Notes: generated by a model not told the origin, from the letters alone. A stretch of 64,000 bases of DNA from Kitasatospora sp. GP82 (GCF_029892105.1 NZ_JARZAJ010000004.1:279569-343568), one strand, 5' to 3'; positions 24,197 to 34,497 are shown, numbered from the stretch's first letter. Made by a program: numbers and translations.

Positions 24197-25774
24197 ATGA
24201 CCGACCCGGAACCGCGTACGCCTCGCCGAGGTCGCCCGACTGCCGGCGACGGGACGGCGGAGCCGAGAGCGGCCCGGGCCCCGGGCGACCAGGGCACGAA
24301 GCGGCGACGCAGCAAGAAGGAGATCGCCCTCTGGGCGGGCGCGGCGACGATGTCGGTGGCGGTCCTCGGCGGCGCCGGGATCTACTACAAGCTCAACGCC
24401 AACATCAGCACCTTCGACGGCGGCGGCCTCAGCGCGGACCGCCCGGCGGCCGCCGGCCCGGACGCCAACGGCAACACCCCGGTCAACCTGCTCCTGATCG
24501 GCTCCGACTCGCGCGACGGCGCCAACAAGGACCTCGGCGGCGGCAGCGACGGCGGGGCGCGCTCGGACACCACGATCCTGTTGCACGTCTACGCCGACCA
24601 CAAGCACGCGGTGGGCGTCTCGATCCCCCGCGACTCGCTGGTGGACATCCCGCCCTGCAAGGCGAACGGCAAGTGGACGGCGCCGCAGACCAACGTCATG
24701 TTCAACAGCGCCTTCTCGGTCGGCGACTCCGTCCAGGGCAACCCGGCGTGCACCCAGAACACCGTCGAGAAGCTGACCGGCCTGCGGGTCGACCACACCA
24801 TAGTCGTCAACTTCCAGGGCTTCGCGGCCATGACCAGCGCGGTCGGCGGGGTGAACGTCTGTGTTCCGAACGCCGTCTACGAGGGTGATCTCAACCCCAA
24901 CCTCGGCAGCAAGGGCGAGCTGCTCTTCCCGAAGGGCCCGCAGAAGCTGTCCGGCCAGCAGGCCCTGGACTACGTCCGGCTGAGGCACGGCATCGGCGAC
25001 GGCTCGGACATCGGCCGGATGCAGCGTCAGCAGGCCTTCCTCTCATCCCTGATCAAGAACATCAAGAGCCAGGGCATGAATCCGACCACCCTGCTGCCGC
25101 TCGCCGACGCGGCGACCAAGTCGCTGACCGTCGACCCGGGCCTGGGCTCGGCCGACAAGCTGATGTCCTTCGCCCTGTCGCTGAAGGACATCGACCTGCA
25201 CAACGTCAAGTTCCTCACGGCTCCCTGGCAGTACAACGGCGCGCGGGTCTCGCTGGTCCACCCCGACATCGACCAGCTGTGGGCCGCACTGAAGGCCGAC
25301 CGCACCCTGGACGGCCAGGACGCGGGCAGCGGCACCCCGGGCACGTCCAGCGCCTCGCCGACGGACGCGGCACCGAGCCCCTCCACCACGCCGTCGGTGA
25401 AGGGCGCCGGTCTCGGAGTCGCCGTCTACAACGGGACCACCACCCCTGGGCTGACCACCAAGGCCGCCGACCTGCTGGAGGGGGCCGAGTTCACGGTCAC
25501 CGGCAAGGCGAACGCGGCCGCCCAGAACCACGCCACCACCGTCGTCGAGTACGGACCCGGCGAGAAGGCCGGGGCCGAGAAGGTGGCCCAGCTCTTCCCC
25601 GGCGCCCGACTCGAGCCGGTCGACCGCTCGGGCATCAACCTGATCCTCGGCCGGGACTTCGCCTCCTCGGGCGGCGCGAGCCCCGCAGTTCCGTCGGGGC
25701 CGCTGCCGACCAGCGTCAGTGGCGCGGCCCGCTCCGCCGACGACGACCTGTGCAGCAATGTCTCGTACGGCTGA
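24197..25774 (+). CDS. LCP (LytR-CpsA-Psr) family cell-wall glycopolymer ligase
   Basis: A 525-aa protein with a short basic cytosolic N-terminus, one membrane helix (IALWAGAATMSVAVLGGAGI) and an extracellular LCP domain. LLLIGSDSRDG, SIPRDSLVDIP, YVRLRHG and IGRMQRQQAFL supply the conserved Arg/Asp residues. A Ser/Thr/Pro linker follows, then a LytR_C domain (LGVAVYNGTTTPGLTTKAAD). LCP enzymes attach teichoic-type polymers to peptidoglycan. ATG 24197 follows a GAAAGG ribosome-like site. Control by the adjacent BlaI is inferred from the operator. Confidence 0.93.
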   Translation: MTDPEPRTPRRGRPTAGDGTAEPRAARAPGDQGTKRRRSKKEIALWAGAATMSVAVLGGAGIYYKLNANISTFDGGGLSADRPAAAGPDANGNTPVNLLLIGSDSRDGANKDLGGGSDGGARSDTTILLHVYADHKHAVGVSIPRDSLVDIPPCKANGKWTAPQTNVMFNSAFSVGDSVQGNPACTQNTVEKLTGLRVDHTIVVNFQGFAAMTSAVGGVNVCVPNAVYEGDLNPNLGSKGELLFPKGPQKLSGQQALDYVRLRHGIGDGSDIGRMQRQQAFLSSLIKNIKSQGMNPTTLLPLADAATKSLTVDPGLGSADKLMSFALSLKDIDLHNVKFLTAPWQYNGARVSLVHPDIDQLWAALKADRTLDGQDAGSGTPGTSSASPTDAAPSPSTTPSVKGAGLGVAVYNGTTTPGLTTKAADLLEGAEFTVTGKANAAAQNHATTVVEYGPGEKAGAEKVAQLFPGARLEPVDRSGINLILGRDFASSGGASPAVPSGPLPTSVSGAARSADDDLCSNVSYG

Positions 25775-25829
25775 CCGGCGCCCGGGGACTGACTTGTCGT
25801 CAAGCTCGGCAGACCGATTCTCGCCTTCT

Positions 25830-25843
25830 CTACAGTGATGTAG
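25830..25843. promoter_or_regulatory. Second BlaI-type operator, upstream of terD
   Basis: CTACA-GTGA-TGTAG has the same arm sequence and 4-bp centre as the site at 24051. It is 77 bp before the terD ATG and overlaps a possible -10 element TACAGT. Confidence 0.6.
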
Positions 25844-25919
25844 ATTCATTGACCAGACCGGCTGCACAGCCAAGCACGCGCCTTGTCGGACCGGCGCGAG
25901 AACTCCAGGAGGGGCAATC

Positions 25920-26495
25920 ATGGGAGTCACTCTCTCCAAGGGCGGCAACGTCTCGCTGACCAAGGAGGCCCCCGGCCTGACGGCCGTCATCGTCGGCCTC
26001 GGCTGGGACGTCCGCTCCACCACCGGCGCCGACTTCGACCTCGACGCCAGCGCGCTGCTCTGCAACGAGGCCGGCCGGGTGCTCAGCGACCAGCACTTCG
26101 TCTTCTTCAACAACCTGCGCAGCCCCGAGGGTTCGGTCGAGCACAGCGGTGACAACCTCACCGGCGGCGGGGACGGCGACGACGAGCAGATCAAGGTCGA
26201 CCTCATGGCCATCCCGGCCGGGGTCGCCAAGGTGGTCTTCCCGGTCTCCATCTACGACGCCGACACCCGACTGCAGAACTTCGGCCAGGTCCGCAACGCC
26301 TTCATCCGCGTGGTCGACCAGGCCACCGGCGCCGAGATCGCCCGCTACGACCTGACCGAGGACGCCTCCACCGAGACCGCCATGGTCTTCGGCGAGCTCT
26401 ACCGCCTCGGCGCCGAGTGGAAGTTCCGCGCCATCGGCCAGGGTTACGCCTCCGGCCTGCGCGGCATCGCCCTGGACTACGGCGTCAACGTCTGA
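25920..26495 (+). CDS. TerD-family stress protein
   Basis: A 191-aa TerD domain protein with the standard opening [19 protein letters not shown], the calcium-binding segments [10 protein letters not shown] and [15 protein letters not shown], and [20 protein letters not shown] with a C-terminal [13 protein letters not shown]. TerD proteins bind Ca2+ and are tied to tellurite, envelope and differentiation stress in streptomycetes. GGAGGGG precedes the ATG. It opens a run of four plus-strand genes with small gaps. Confidence 0.95.
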   Translation: MGVTLSKGGNVSLTKEAPGLTAVIVGLGWDVRSTTGADFDLDASALLCNEAGRVLSDQHFVFFNNLRSPEGSVEHSGDNLTGGGDGDDEQIKVDLMAIPAGVAKVVFPVSIYDADTRLQNFGQVRNAFIRVVDQATGAEIARYDLTEDASTETAMVFGELYRLGAEWKFRAIGQGYASGLRGIALDYGVNV

Positions 26496-26559
26496 GCGGA
26501 CCGACAGGCCCGTACGGGCCGACGGCCGTTCCATCCCTATCCATGACCCGGGGGAACGC

Positions 26560-27207
26560 ATGGACCGACTTCCCCGTCCGCCTCAGCTGACCCAGCTGCC
26601 CCAGCAGGACCGGGCCGACTTCGAGCTGGCGCTCGGTCAGGCCCTGGCCAGGGACGAGATCCGGGAGGCGCTGCGGCGGAACCCGGGGCTCGGCAGCGAA
26701 CAGCTCCGCGCGCTCGCCCGCACGGCCAGCGGCGAGATCGCGGCAGCCGCTGCCGACGAGTACATCGAGTACCTGCGGGTCCGCAGCACCTCGGGCCCGG
26801 CCGACTCCACGGGGACCGGCGACTCCCGCAGCATCGACCCCGACTGGGCGGGCGGGCTGATGGGTGTACTCGCCGTCCTCGTTCCCCTGCTCACCGGCAC
26901 CGCCGCGGGCATCCTGCTGCTGCTCGGGTACGCGCTGGGACTGGCCAAGTCCCAGCGCCACCTGGCCGACTCACTGCTCACGGCGGGCTGGGCGGCGGCC
27001 GTGGTCGCCGGAATCTGTGTCGTCGCGGGGGTCTCCGGACTTCTGGCCACCGCTGCCCGCCGCCGCGCCGCCCAGTCCGAGGCGGTGCAGTCCGAGGCAG
27101 CGCCGGGCACTGCCCGTTCCGAGGAGCTCGAGCGGGCCCGCGAGGCATGGCGGACGGCGCTGCTGGAGCGGGGACTGCTGCCCTTCCTCCTCCTTCGGCT
27201 CCAGTAG
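26560..27207 (+). CDS. Two-helix membrane protein, unknown function
   Basis: A 215-aa protein, not recognised. An N-terminal soluble helical part (FELALGQALARDEIREALRR) precedes a first membrane helix (GGLMGVLAVLVPLLTGTAAG) continuing into IPL-type hydrophobics. A second helix follows (AAAVVAGICVVAGVSGLLAT), then a charged, partly coiled-coil C-terminus (SEELERAREAWRTALLERGL). ATG follows GGGGGA. It lies between terD and two more small membrane proteins, suggesting an envelope stress context. Confidence 0.7.
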   Translation: MDRLPRPPQLTQLPQQDRADFELALGQALARDEIREALRRNPGLGSEQLRALARTASGEIAAAAADEYIEYLRVRSTSGPADSTGTGDSRSIDPDWAGGLMGVLAVLVPLLTGTAAGILLLLGYALGLAKSQRHLADSLLTAGWAAAVVAGICVVAGVSGLLATAARRRAAQSEAVQSEAAPGTARSEELERAREAWRTALLERGLLPFLLLRLQ

Positions 27208-27275
27208 CCTCGGGCCGGACGGACCTGCCGGGGAGCCGGTCCGCCGAACCGTACGAGAGACCCGAGGAACCAGAA

Positions 27276-27629
27276 GTGAACATACGCCGTATCGCAGGGG
27301 CCGTGCCCGCTCTGATGCTGGCCGCGCTGCTGCTGGGCCAGCAGACCGCCGCCCAGGCCGCCCCTGTGACGGCCCGTACGGTGGCCGCCGCACCAGCCGC
27401 TCCCGCCGCCGGCATCGCCGCTCCCGCACCGGCCGCCGCGCCGGTGCAGCCGCAGACGCAGGGCACCCAACAGCTCGCCGCCAAGACCAAGGACACCAAG
27501 AAGAAGGGCGGCTTCTTCAAGAAGCTCGGCATCGCAGTGATCGTGGTGATCCTGCTGATCATCCTCTTCGCGATCGGACTGATCGTCGCGATCGTGTTCG
27601 CGATCAAGCGGATCTTCCGACGGCGCTAG
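27276..27629 (+). CDS. Small secreted/membrane-anchored protein
   Basis: A 117-aa protein with a signal peptide (VNIRRIAGAVPALMLAALLL...AQAA) and an Ala/Pro-rich middle. A short basic patch (KTKDTKKKGGFFKKLG) precedes one C-terminal membrane helix and a final KRIFRRR. The predicted topology places the middle outside and the basic tail inside. The GTG start at 27276 follows GAGGAACC. Function unknown. Low-complexity composition makes homology hard to judge by eye. Confidence 0.65.
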   Translation: MNIRRIAGAVPALMLAALLLGQQTAAQAAPVTARTVAAAPAAPAAGIAAPAPAAAPVQPQTQGTQQLAAKTKDTKKKGGFFKKLGIAVIVVILLIILFAIGLIVAIVFAIKRIFRRR

Positions 27630-27742
27630 CGGCCGCCTGCCGCCCCGGCCCGACGAGTTGCGAGGTCGCGGGGGCCTTCTACGCTGCAGATGACGGACGA
27701 ATCATTGAATGTTGAAGCGTCCACAGCAGCAGGGAGGCAACC

Positions 27743-28195
27743 ATGTCTCAGGCTTCTGGTCCGCTCCACGACCCGTCGGGCCCCGCTCCGGGCGGGCACT
27801 CACCCGGATCGCGGCCCACGGCTGCCGTCACCGGGCTGGTGCTGTTCGCCGGGGTGATGATGCTGGTCAACGGGTTGCTGGGGATCCTCCAGGGCATCGT
27901 CGCGGTGGCCAAGGACAGCGTCTACGTGACCACCCAGCACTACACCTTCGAGTTCAGCCTCACCGCCTGGGGATGGATCCACATCGTGTGGGGCCTGGCC
28001 ATCGCGGCGGTCGGCTACGGCGTGATCAAGGGCTCCTCATGGGGACGAGTGATCGCCATCCTGGTGGTCTCCCTCGGTCTGGCGCTGAACTTCGTCTTCC
28101 TGCCGTACTACCCGCTCTGGTCGCTGGTGGTGATCGCGATCGACAGCATCATTCTCTGGTCGCTGTGCCTCTACCACTCCCACACCACCATGTGA
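27743..28195 (+). CDS. DUF7144-like four-helix membrane protein
   Basis: A 150-aa membrane protein. After a Pro/Gly-rich N-terminus it has four helices (AVTGLVLFAGVMMLVNGLLG; AWGWIHIVWGLAIAAVGYGV; GRVIAILVVSLGLALNFVFL; LWSLVVIAIDSIILWSLCLY). The plan and the WGWIH...VWG motif recall the small actinobacterial DUF7144 family. Function unknown. Its stop is 7 bp from the convergent htpX stop. Confidence 0.8.
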   Translation: MSQASGPLHDPSGPAPGGHSPGSRPTAAVTGLVLFAGVMMLVNGLLGILQGIVAVAKDSVYVTTQHYTFEFSLTAWGWIHIVWGLAIAAVGYGVIKGSSWGRVIAILVVSLGLALNFVFLPYYPLWSLVVIAIDSIILWSLCLYHSHTTM

Positions 28196-28202
28196 TCCGC
28201 GC

Positions 28203-29066
28203 TCAGCGGTGGTAGCCGCCCATCCGCTCCAGACGGGCGATCCGCTCGGCCATCGGCGGGTGGGTGGAGAAGAGCCGGGCACCGGCCTCCCCCGGACGGA
28301 AGGGGCTGGCGATCATCATGTGGCTGGCCGTCTGGAGCTGCGGTTCCGGCGGCAGCGGCAGCCGCAGGGTGCCCACCTCCAGCTTGCGCAGGGCGCCGGC
28401 CAGGGCGAGCGGGTCACCGGTGATCCTGGCCCCGTCCGCGTCGGCCTGGTACTCGCGGGAGCGGCTGACGGCCAGCTGGATCAGGGTGGCGGCGAGCGGG
28501 CCGAGGATCATGATGGCGAGCATGCCGAACAGGCCGGGACCGTCGTCGTCCTCGCTGCGGCCGAACGGGATCAGCCAGGCGAAGTTCACCAGGAACATGA
28601 TCACGGAGGCCAGCGCCCCGGCCACCGAGGAGATCAGGATGTCCCGGTTGTAGACATGGCTCAGCTCATGGCCGAGCACCCCGCGCAGCTCGCGCTCGTC
28701 CAGCAGCTGCAGGATGCCGTCGGTGCAGCAGACCGCCGCGTTGCGCGGGTTGCGGCCGGTGGCGAAGGCGTTCGGCGCCGGGGTGGGCGAGATGTACAGA
28801 CGGGGCATCGGCTGGCGGGCCGAGGTGGAGAGCTCACGGACGATCCGGTACAGCTGCGGCGCCTCGATCTCGCTCACCGGGCGGGCCCGCATGGCCCGCA
28901 GGGCCAGCTTGTCGCTGTTCCAGTACGCGTACGCGTTGGTGCCCAGGGCGATCAGCAGGGCCAGCACGAAGCCGGTACGGCCGAAGAAGCTGCCGATCAC
29001 CAGAATCAGCGCTGACAGGCCGCCGATCAGCGCGGCCGTTCTCAACCCGTTGTGCTGGCGGTGCAC
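28203..29066 (-). CDS. htpX: Membrane zinc metalloprotease HtpX
   Basis: A 287-aa M48 protease in membrane protein quality control. Two N-terminal helices are followed by the zinc site HELSH (133-137), the third ligand in [12 protein letters not shown], further helices between them, and the [11 protein letters not shown] tail. GTG at 29066 gives the standard length, whereas the upstream ATG at 29108 lacks support. It is convergent with the small membrane-protein run. Confidence 0.94.
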   Translation of the reverse strand: MHRQHNGLRTAALIGGLSALILVIGSFFGRTGFVLALLIALGTNAYAYWNSDKLALRAMRARPVSEIEAPQLYRIVRELSTSARQPMPRLYISPTPAPNAFATGRNPRNAAVCCTDGILQLLDERELRGVLGHELSHVYNRDILISSVAGALASVIMFLVNFAWLIPFGRSEDDDGPGLFGMLAIMILGPLAATLIQLAVSRSREYQADADGARITGDPLALAGALRKLEVGTLRLPLPPEPQLQTASHMMIASPFRPGEAGARLFSTHPPMAERIARLERMGGYHR

Positions 29067-29195
29067 GGCAGGCCCTCCAAGTGGTGCGGCGGGAAGCCTT
29101 CGGTTCACATCCCTCTGCTGAGATCAACGGCGGGATGAGCCGAGTTCGTTCCCTTGTGCACAGACCGCCCAGTGGGCTGGGGCGTTGCCGGGTTC

Positions 29196-30842
29196 TCAGA
29201 ACAGGCTGCCGCCGGCCACCTGGAGGACCAGCTGCGGCGCCACCGAGAGCACGACCGCGACAACGGCGGTCAGGCCCATGGTGGCGGCCAGCGGGGCCGG
29301 GAGACGGCGGTCGGTGAGCGGCTGCTCCGCCGGGGCGAACAGCTTGGCCGTCCAGACCAGGTAGTAGTACAGGGCGATCACGACGTTCACCGCCATCACC
29401 ACGGCCAGCCAGCCCAGGCCGGCGTCCACGGCCGCCCTGAAGACCACCACCTTGCCGAACAGGCCGACGATGCCCGGGGGCAGTCCGGCCAGGCAGAGCA
29501 GGAAGAAGGCCAGCGCGAGCGCCGTCCAGCGACGGCGGGCGAACAGGCCCGCGTAGTCGTCCAGCCGGCTGCCGGTGCCGCGGCCGACGGCGGCGACCAC
29601 GGCGAAGGCGCCGAGGTTCACCACGCCGTAGATGAGCGCGTACGCGACGGTGGCACCGATCGGCTCGGCCGCGTCGGCGTACCCGGCGGCGGCCAGCGGC
29701 ACCAGCAGATAGCCGGCCTGGCCGACCGAGGACCAGGCGAGCAGCCGGACGGCGCTGTGCGCGGTGCTCCCGCGCTGGCGCAGCGCAGCCACGTTGCCGG
29801 CCGTCATGGTCAGTGCCGCCAGCACCGCCAGCGCCAGGCCCCAGGTGTGGCCGTACGGGCGGAAGGCGAGCGTGGTGACCAGGGCCAGACCGGAGAGGCC
29901 GGTCGCCTTGCCGACCACCGAGAGGTAACCGGCGATCGGGATCGGCGCGCCGGTGTAGGTGTCGGGCACCCAGAAGTGGAACGGGACGGCGGCGACCTTG
30001 AACGCGAAGCCGACCAGCGTGAGCGCCGCGCCCGCCTCGGCCAGCGGCTTGAGCTGCGCCGGGGCGTGGGTCAGGCCGTCCGCGACGGCGGACAGGTGCA
30101 GGCTGCCGGTGGCGGCGTAGACGAAGCTGACGCCGAACAGCATCACGGCCGTCGCGGTGACCGAGGAGAGGAAGAACTTCAGTGCGGCCTCGGCGCCCCG
30201 GCCGTCCCGGCGCAGGCCGACCAGTGCGAAGGCCGGCAGCGAGGCGACCTCAAGGGCGATGATCAGCGTCGCCAGGTCGCGGGAGGCGGGCAGCAGGGCG
30301 GCGCCGGTGGCGCTGCTGAGCAGCAGGAACCAGTACTCGCCGGCGGGCAGACCCGCGGCGGATCCGCTGATCGACGCCTCCTCGTCCACGGTGTGGACGG
30401 AGAGCAGGGCCACGATCAGCGCGCCCCCCAGCGCCAGCAGCTGGAAGGCCAGCGCGAAGTGGTCCGCCACGTAGGAGCACGCTCCGCCGTTGATGGTCGC
30501 AGTGTCAGTGGCGGCTGCTACGTTCCGCAGGCAGAAGGTCGACCGAACGTCACCATGGGCCAGCGGGAGGAGTGCGATGAGCGCGAGGGCGAGTCCGCCG
30601 ACGGTGAGCCAGCCGAGGGCCTTCTTCCGGCCCGCCGGGAGGAAGAGGTCCGCGAGCAGCACGGCGATGGCGGCCAGGGCGGCGATCAGCGGGGGCGCGA
30701 TGGCCATCCAGTCGATCGACTGGATGAGGCTGCCCGGGTCGGCGGCGGCCAGCGGGCTGGTGGCGGCCAGTGGGCCGGCGTCGGACGAGGTCATGGCGGG
30801 CTGCCCCAGGGGGAGGTGAGAGCCGAGCAGGGTGGGGAGCAT
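29196..30842 (-). CDS. nuoN: NADH-quinone oxidoreductase subunit N (second nuo operon)
   Basis: A 548-aa antiporter-like proton-pumping subunit of complex I with about 14 helices. Conserved features are the helix-7 lysine region, GFAFKVAAVPFHFWVPDTYT, and the helix-8/12 basic residues (TGLSGLALVTTLAF; LYYYLVWTAKLF). It is the last gene of a ten-gene operon. Its ATG lies 3 bp after the nuoM stop. A short gap and no clear terminator follow before htpX. Confidence 0.95.
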   Translation of the reverse strand: MLPTLLGSHLPLGQPAMTSSDAGPLAATSPLAAADPGSLIQSIDWMAIAPPLIAALAAIAVLLADLFLPAGRKKALGWLTVGGLALALIALLPLAHGDVRSTFCLRNVAAATDTATINGGACSYVADHFALAFQLLALGGALIVALLSVHTVDEEASISGSAAGLPAGEYWFLLLSSATGAALLPASRDLATLIIALEVASLPAFALVGLRRDGRGAEAALKFFLSSVTATAVMLFGVSFVYAATGSLHLSAVADGLTHAPAQLKPLAEAGAALTLVGFAFKVAAVPFHFWVPDTYTGAPIPIAGYLSVVGKATGLSGLALVTTLAFRPYGHTWGLALAVLAALTMTAGNVAALRQRGSTAHSAVRLLAWSSVGQAGYLLVPLAAAGYADAAEPIGATVAYALIYGVVNLGAFAVVAAVGRGTGSRLDDYAGLFARRRWTALALAFFLLCLAGLPPGIVGLFGKVVVFRAAVDAGLGWLAVVMAVNVVIALYYYLVWTAKLFAPAEQPLTDRRLPAPLAATMGLTAVVAVVLSVAPQLVLQVAGGSLF

Positions 30843-30845
30843 CGG

Positions 30846-32399
30846 TCAGCCACCCCCGAGGAGGTGCTTGACGGCCGGGTCGGACAGACCGAGCAGTAGG
30901 GCGGGCCAGAGCCCGGCCACCACGGTGAGCGCGGCCAGTGGGGTCCAGCTGACGGCCTCGTACGGGCGGAGGTCCGGGATCTCGGCCGCCACGGCCGGCT
31001 GGTCGGGGTCGCCCATGCAGACGCGCTTGACGACGACCAGCAGGTACGCGGCGGTGAGGAGGGTGCCGAGTCCGGCGATCACCATGTACGTCACGAAGGC
31101 GGGGCGCGAGAGCCCGGCGGCCGGGTCGAAGGCGCCGAACATCGCCAGCAGCTCGCCCCAGAAACCCGCCAGCCCGGGGAGGCCGAGGCTGGCGACGGCG
31201 GCGAATGCGAGCAGCGCGCCGATGCGCGGTGCCCGGCCGTAGAGGGCTGCCCCGGTGGCACCCGCGAGGGTGTCCAGATCGGCGGTGCCGTAGCGGTCCT
31301 TGACGGCGCCGACCAGGAAGAAGAGCAGGCCGGTGATCAGGCCGTGGGCGATGTTGGCGAACAGCGCGCCGTTGACGCCCACCGGGGTGAGGGAGGCGAT
31401 GCCGAGCAGCACGAAGCCCATGTGGCCGACGGAGGAGTAGGCGATCAGGCGCTTGAGGTCGCCCTTGGCGCCGGGCCGCGCCAGCGCCAGACAGGCCAGT
31501 GAACCGTAGACGATGCCGACGGCGGCGAAGGCCCCGAGGTAGGGGGCGAAGGTGGCGGTGCCGTCCGGCACGATCGGGAGGAGGACACGGACCAGGCCGT
31601 ACGTTCCCATCTTCAGCAGCACACCGGCGAGCAGCACCGAGCCGACGGTGGGGGCAGCCGTGTGCGCGTCCGGGAGCCAGCTGTGCAGTGGCCAGGCGGG
31701 GGCCTTCACCGCGAGGCCGACGACGATGGCCAGGGCGGCGATCACCTGGGTGGTGTGGTTGAGCCCCCTGCCGTGGGCGGCGGCCAGCTCGGTCATGTCG
31801 AAGGTGCCCGCCTGGGTGCCGATCAGCAGGAAGCCGAGCAGCATCACGGCGGAGCCGAGCAGCGTGTAGAGGATGAACCGGTTGGCGGCCGGCACTCGCT
31901 GCCCGCTCCCCCAGCGGGCGATCAGGAAGTACATCGGGATCAGCACGATCTCGAAGGCCAGGAAGAAGAGCACCAGGTCCAGCACCGCGAAGGTGGCCAG
32001 CATGCCGACCTCGAGGAGCAGCAGCAGGCCGGTGAACGACCGGGCGCTGGGCGTGCCCTCGCCGCTCGGCAGCCGCTTGGTCGAGTACACCGCGCAGAGG
32101 AAGGTGAGCAGGGCGGTGAGCACGATCAGCGGCAGCGAGATGCCGTCCACGCCGAGGTGGAAGCGGACGTTGACGGCCGGGATCCAGCGCAGGTCGGTGA
32201 CGGCCTGCATCCGGCTCGGCGTGCCGTGGTCGAAGCCGACCGCAAGCCCGACGGTGAGCAGCAGCACGGCACCGGTGACGGCCACTCCGAGGCGCAGCGC
32301 GCGCCGGTCGGCGGCCTCGGGGTCGGCGCCGAACGGCGCCAGGGTGGCGGCGGCGCCGAGCAGCGGCAGCAGCAGGAGGGCGATGAGGACTGCGTTCAT
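30846..32399 (-). CDS. nuoM: NADH-quinone oxidoreductase subunit M
   Basis: A 517-aa proton-pumping subunit. It shows HLGVDGISLPLIVLTALLTF, LVIALAIVVGLAVKAPAWPL-type lysine helix followed by HSWLPDAHTAAPTVGSVLLA, and RLIAYSSVGHMGFVLLGIAS. I chose ATG 32399 (MNAVLIALLLLPLLGA) with GGAG upstream. It follows nuoL by 52 bp, the widest gap in this operon. Confidence 0.95.
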   Translation of the reverse strand: MNAVLIALLLLPLLGAAATLAPFGADPEAADRRALRLGVAVTGAVLLLTVGLAVGFDHGTPSRMQAVTDLRWIPAVNVRFHLGVDGISLPLIVLTALLTFLCAVYSTKRLPSGEGTPSARSFTGLLLLLEVGMLATFAVLDLVLFFLAFEIVLIPMYFLIARWGSGQRVPAANRFILYTLLGSAVMLLGFLLIGTQAGTFDMTELAAAHGRGLNHTTQVIAALAIVVGLAVKAPAWPLHSWLPDAHTAAPTVGSVLLAGVLLKMGTYGLVRVLLPIVPDGTATFAPYLGAFAAVGIVYGSLACLALARPGAKGDLKRLIAYSSVGHMGFVLLGIASLTPVGVNGALFANIAHGLITGLLFFLVGAVKDRYGTADLDTLAGATGAALYGRAPRIGALLAFAAVASLGLPGLAGFWGELLAMFGAFDPAAGLSRPAFVTYMVIAGLGTLLTAAYLLVVVKRVCMGDPDQPAVAAEIPDLRPYEAVSWTPLAALTVVAGLWPALLLGLSDPAVKHLLGGG

Positions 32400-32451
32400 C
32401 GGGGGCTCCAAGGGCGTGCTGCGGTGGATGGGACGGAGGGGGCGGTACGGG

Positions 32452-34497
32452 TCATGAGCCGACCGCCACCAGGACGGCGAGCAGGACGACGCCGGCGAGC
32501 AGTGCGCTCACGTACGTCTGCGCGTTGCCGTTCTGCGCGCGCCGGACGAGCCAGCCGAGCAGGGTGGCGCCGTTGCCCGCGCCGCGCACATAGGTCTCGA
32601 CGACCTCGCGGTCCAGGAAGCGGACCAGCTGGGCGGCGGCGGTCGTCGGGCGGACGAAGAGCACGGTGTAGAGGCGGTCCACGTGGAAGCCCTGCTGGGC
32701 GGGGCCGAAGAGCGGGCCGAGCAAGGTCCGTCCCGGGTCGGCGACGGGCGTCACGGCGGGCTCGGCCGCCGGGATCGCCTCGACGGCGGGCGGCCCTGCC
32801 TGTCCGGGCACTCGGCCGGGGGCGGCGGCGCGTGCGGTGGCGGAGCGCCAGGCCGCGTACGCGATCAGCACCCCGGCCAGGGCGAGACCGGTGCCGACCA
32901 CGGCGGTGCCGGTGGAGGGCCGCAGCGAGCCGCCGTCCAGCAGGCTGGGCAGCCACTCGGGCCGCAGCCCGGCAACGCCCAGTCCCATGGTCGGGACGGC
33001 GAGCACCCAGAGCGGCCAGCGCATGGCGTGCGGTTCGGCCTGGGCCGGGTCGGCCTCGTCGATCTCGGGCGAGTACGGCGCGCCGGCGGCGTGGCCGTTG
33101 GCCTGGTCGGTGACGGGTGCTGCCGCACCCGCCGGCGAGTGGAAGGCGACCAGCCAGAGCCGGGTCGCGTACGCCGCCGTGAGCAGCGCGGTGAGCGCGC
33201 CGGAGACGAGCACGATCCACCCGGCGGCGGAGGGCACCGCCGAGGCCGGACCGAGGCCGTTGGTGAGTGCCTCGCCGGTCGCGGCGTGCTCGGCGGCGGT
33301 GAGCACCGCCTCCTTGCTGAAGAACCCGGCGAAGGGCGGCAGTCCGACCAGGGCGACCAGCGCGATGCCCATCGTCCAGTAGGCGTCGGGGACGCGCCCC
33401 CGCAGACCCGGCATCCGGGACATCGCGGAGATGGAGTTGGTGTGCGCGGCGTGGATGACCACACCGGCGGTGAGGAAGAGCAGTGCCTTGAAGGCGCCGT
33501 GGCTGACCAGGTGGAAGACGGCCGCGTCGCGGTCGCCGCTGGCCAGGGCGCCGGCCATGTAACCGAGCTGGCCGACGGTCGAGTAGGCGAGCACCCGCTT
33601 GAGGTCGTCCTGGGCGAGGGCGCAGAGAGCGGAGCCGACCATGGTGACGGCCGCCATCACGGAGAGCACCAGCAGCGCGGCGCCGGAGAGCAGGAAGACC
33701 GGCAGCAGCCGGGCGACCAGGTAGATGCCGGCGGCGACCATGGTGGCGGCGTGGATCAGCGCGGAGACCGGCGTCGGGCCCGCCATCGCGTCGGGCAGCC
33801 AGGTGTGCAGCGGGAACTGGGCGCTCTTGCCGGCGACTCCGGCGAGCAGCAGCAGCGCGATCAGGGTCGGGTGGCCGAGTCTGCCCTCGGCCGCCGCCTG
33901 AAGCACCCCGCTGATCCTGAACGTTCCGGCGTCCGCCCCCAGCAGGAAGATCCCGAACAGGAAGGGGACGTCGCCGAGCTTGGTGACCAGGAAGGCCTTG
34001 AGCGAGGCCGAACGGGCGTCGGCGGTCTCCCAGTGGTGGCCGATCAGGAAGTACGAGCAGATGCCCATGATCTCCCAGCCGACCAGCAGCACGATCAGGT
34101 CGCCGGAGTACACGACCAGGAACATCGCGGCGGTGAAGAGCGAGACCAGCGCCGCGTACGAGGGGTAGCGCGGATCGTCCTTCAGATAGGCCGTGGAGTA
34201 GATCTGCACGCACGTGGCGACCAGGCCGACCAGCAGGGAGATCAGTGAACTGAAGCCGTCCAGGTGGATGGCCAGGAGGATGTCCGGCCCGCCGGTCGGG
34301 GTGAGCCGGGTGGCGGCGTCCAGGCTCTGGTCGGTGCCCAGCTGGAGCGCGACGACCAGGGCCAGCACGGCCGAGGCGGCCACCGGGAGGACGGCCAGCG
34401 GCCGGGCGAAGCCGGGGGCGCGGCGGCCGGTGGCGAAGATCGCGGCGGCACCGAGCGCGGGCAGCGCGGGCACCAGGGCGGGGAGTGCGAGGTTCAT
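32452..34497 (-). CDS. nuoL: NADH-quinone oxidoreductase subunit L
   Basis: A 681-aa proton-pumping subunit with the long lateral C-terminal helix region. Seen: [60 protein letters not shown] and [20 protein letters not shown]. Between the core and the C-terminal helix there is an Ala/Pro-rich insert ([20 protein letters not shown]). The ATG overlaps the nuoK stop (ATGA), indicating coupled translation. Confidence 0.95.
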   Translation of the reverse strand: MNLALPALVPALPALGAAAIFATGRRAPGFARPLAVLPVAASAVLALVVALQLGTDQSLDAATRLTPTGGPDILLAIHLDGFSSLISLLVGLVATCVQIYSTAYLKDDPRYPSYAALVSLFTAAMFLVVYSGDLIVLLVGWEIMGICSYFLIGHHWETADARSASLKAFLVTKLGDVPFLFGIFLLGADAGTFRISGVLQAAAEGRLGHPTLIALLLLAGVAGKSAQFPLHTWLPDAMAGPTPVSALIHAATMVAAGIYLVARLLPVFLLSGAALLVLSVMAAVTMVGSALCALAQDDLKRVLAYSTVGQLGYMAGALASGDRDAAVFHLVSHGAFKALLFLTAGVVIHAAHTNSISAMSRMPGLRGRVPDAYWTMGIALVALVGLPPFAGFFSKEAVLTAAEHAATGEALTNGLGPASAVPSAAGWIVLVSGALTALLTAAYATRLWLVAFHSPAGAAAPVTDQANGHAAGAPYSPEIDEADPAQAEPHAMRWPLWVLAVPTMGLGVAGLRPEWLPSLLDGGSLRPSTGTAVVGTGLALAGVLIAYAAWRSATARAAAPGRVPGQAGPPAVEAIPAAEPAVTPVADPGRTLLGPLFGPAQQGFHVDRLYTVLFVRPTTAAAQLVRFLDREVVETYVRGAGNGATLLGWLVRRAQNGNAQTYVSALLAGVVLLAVLVAVGS

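Noticed and set aside
27660..27700. A third BlaI-type dyad upstream of the DUF7144-like gene
   Set aside because: The sequence CTACG-CTGC-AGATG lacks the TGTAG half-site and is more like a -10 region.
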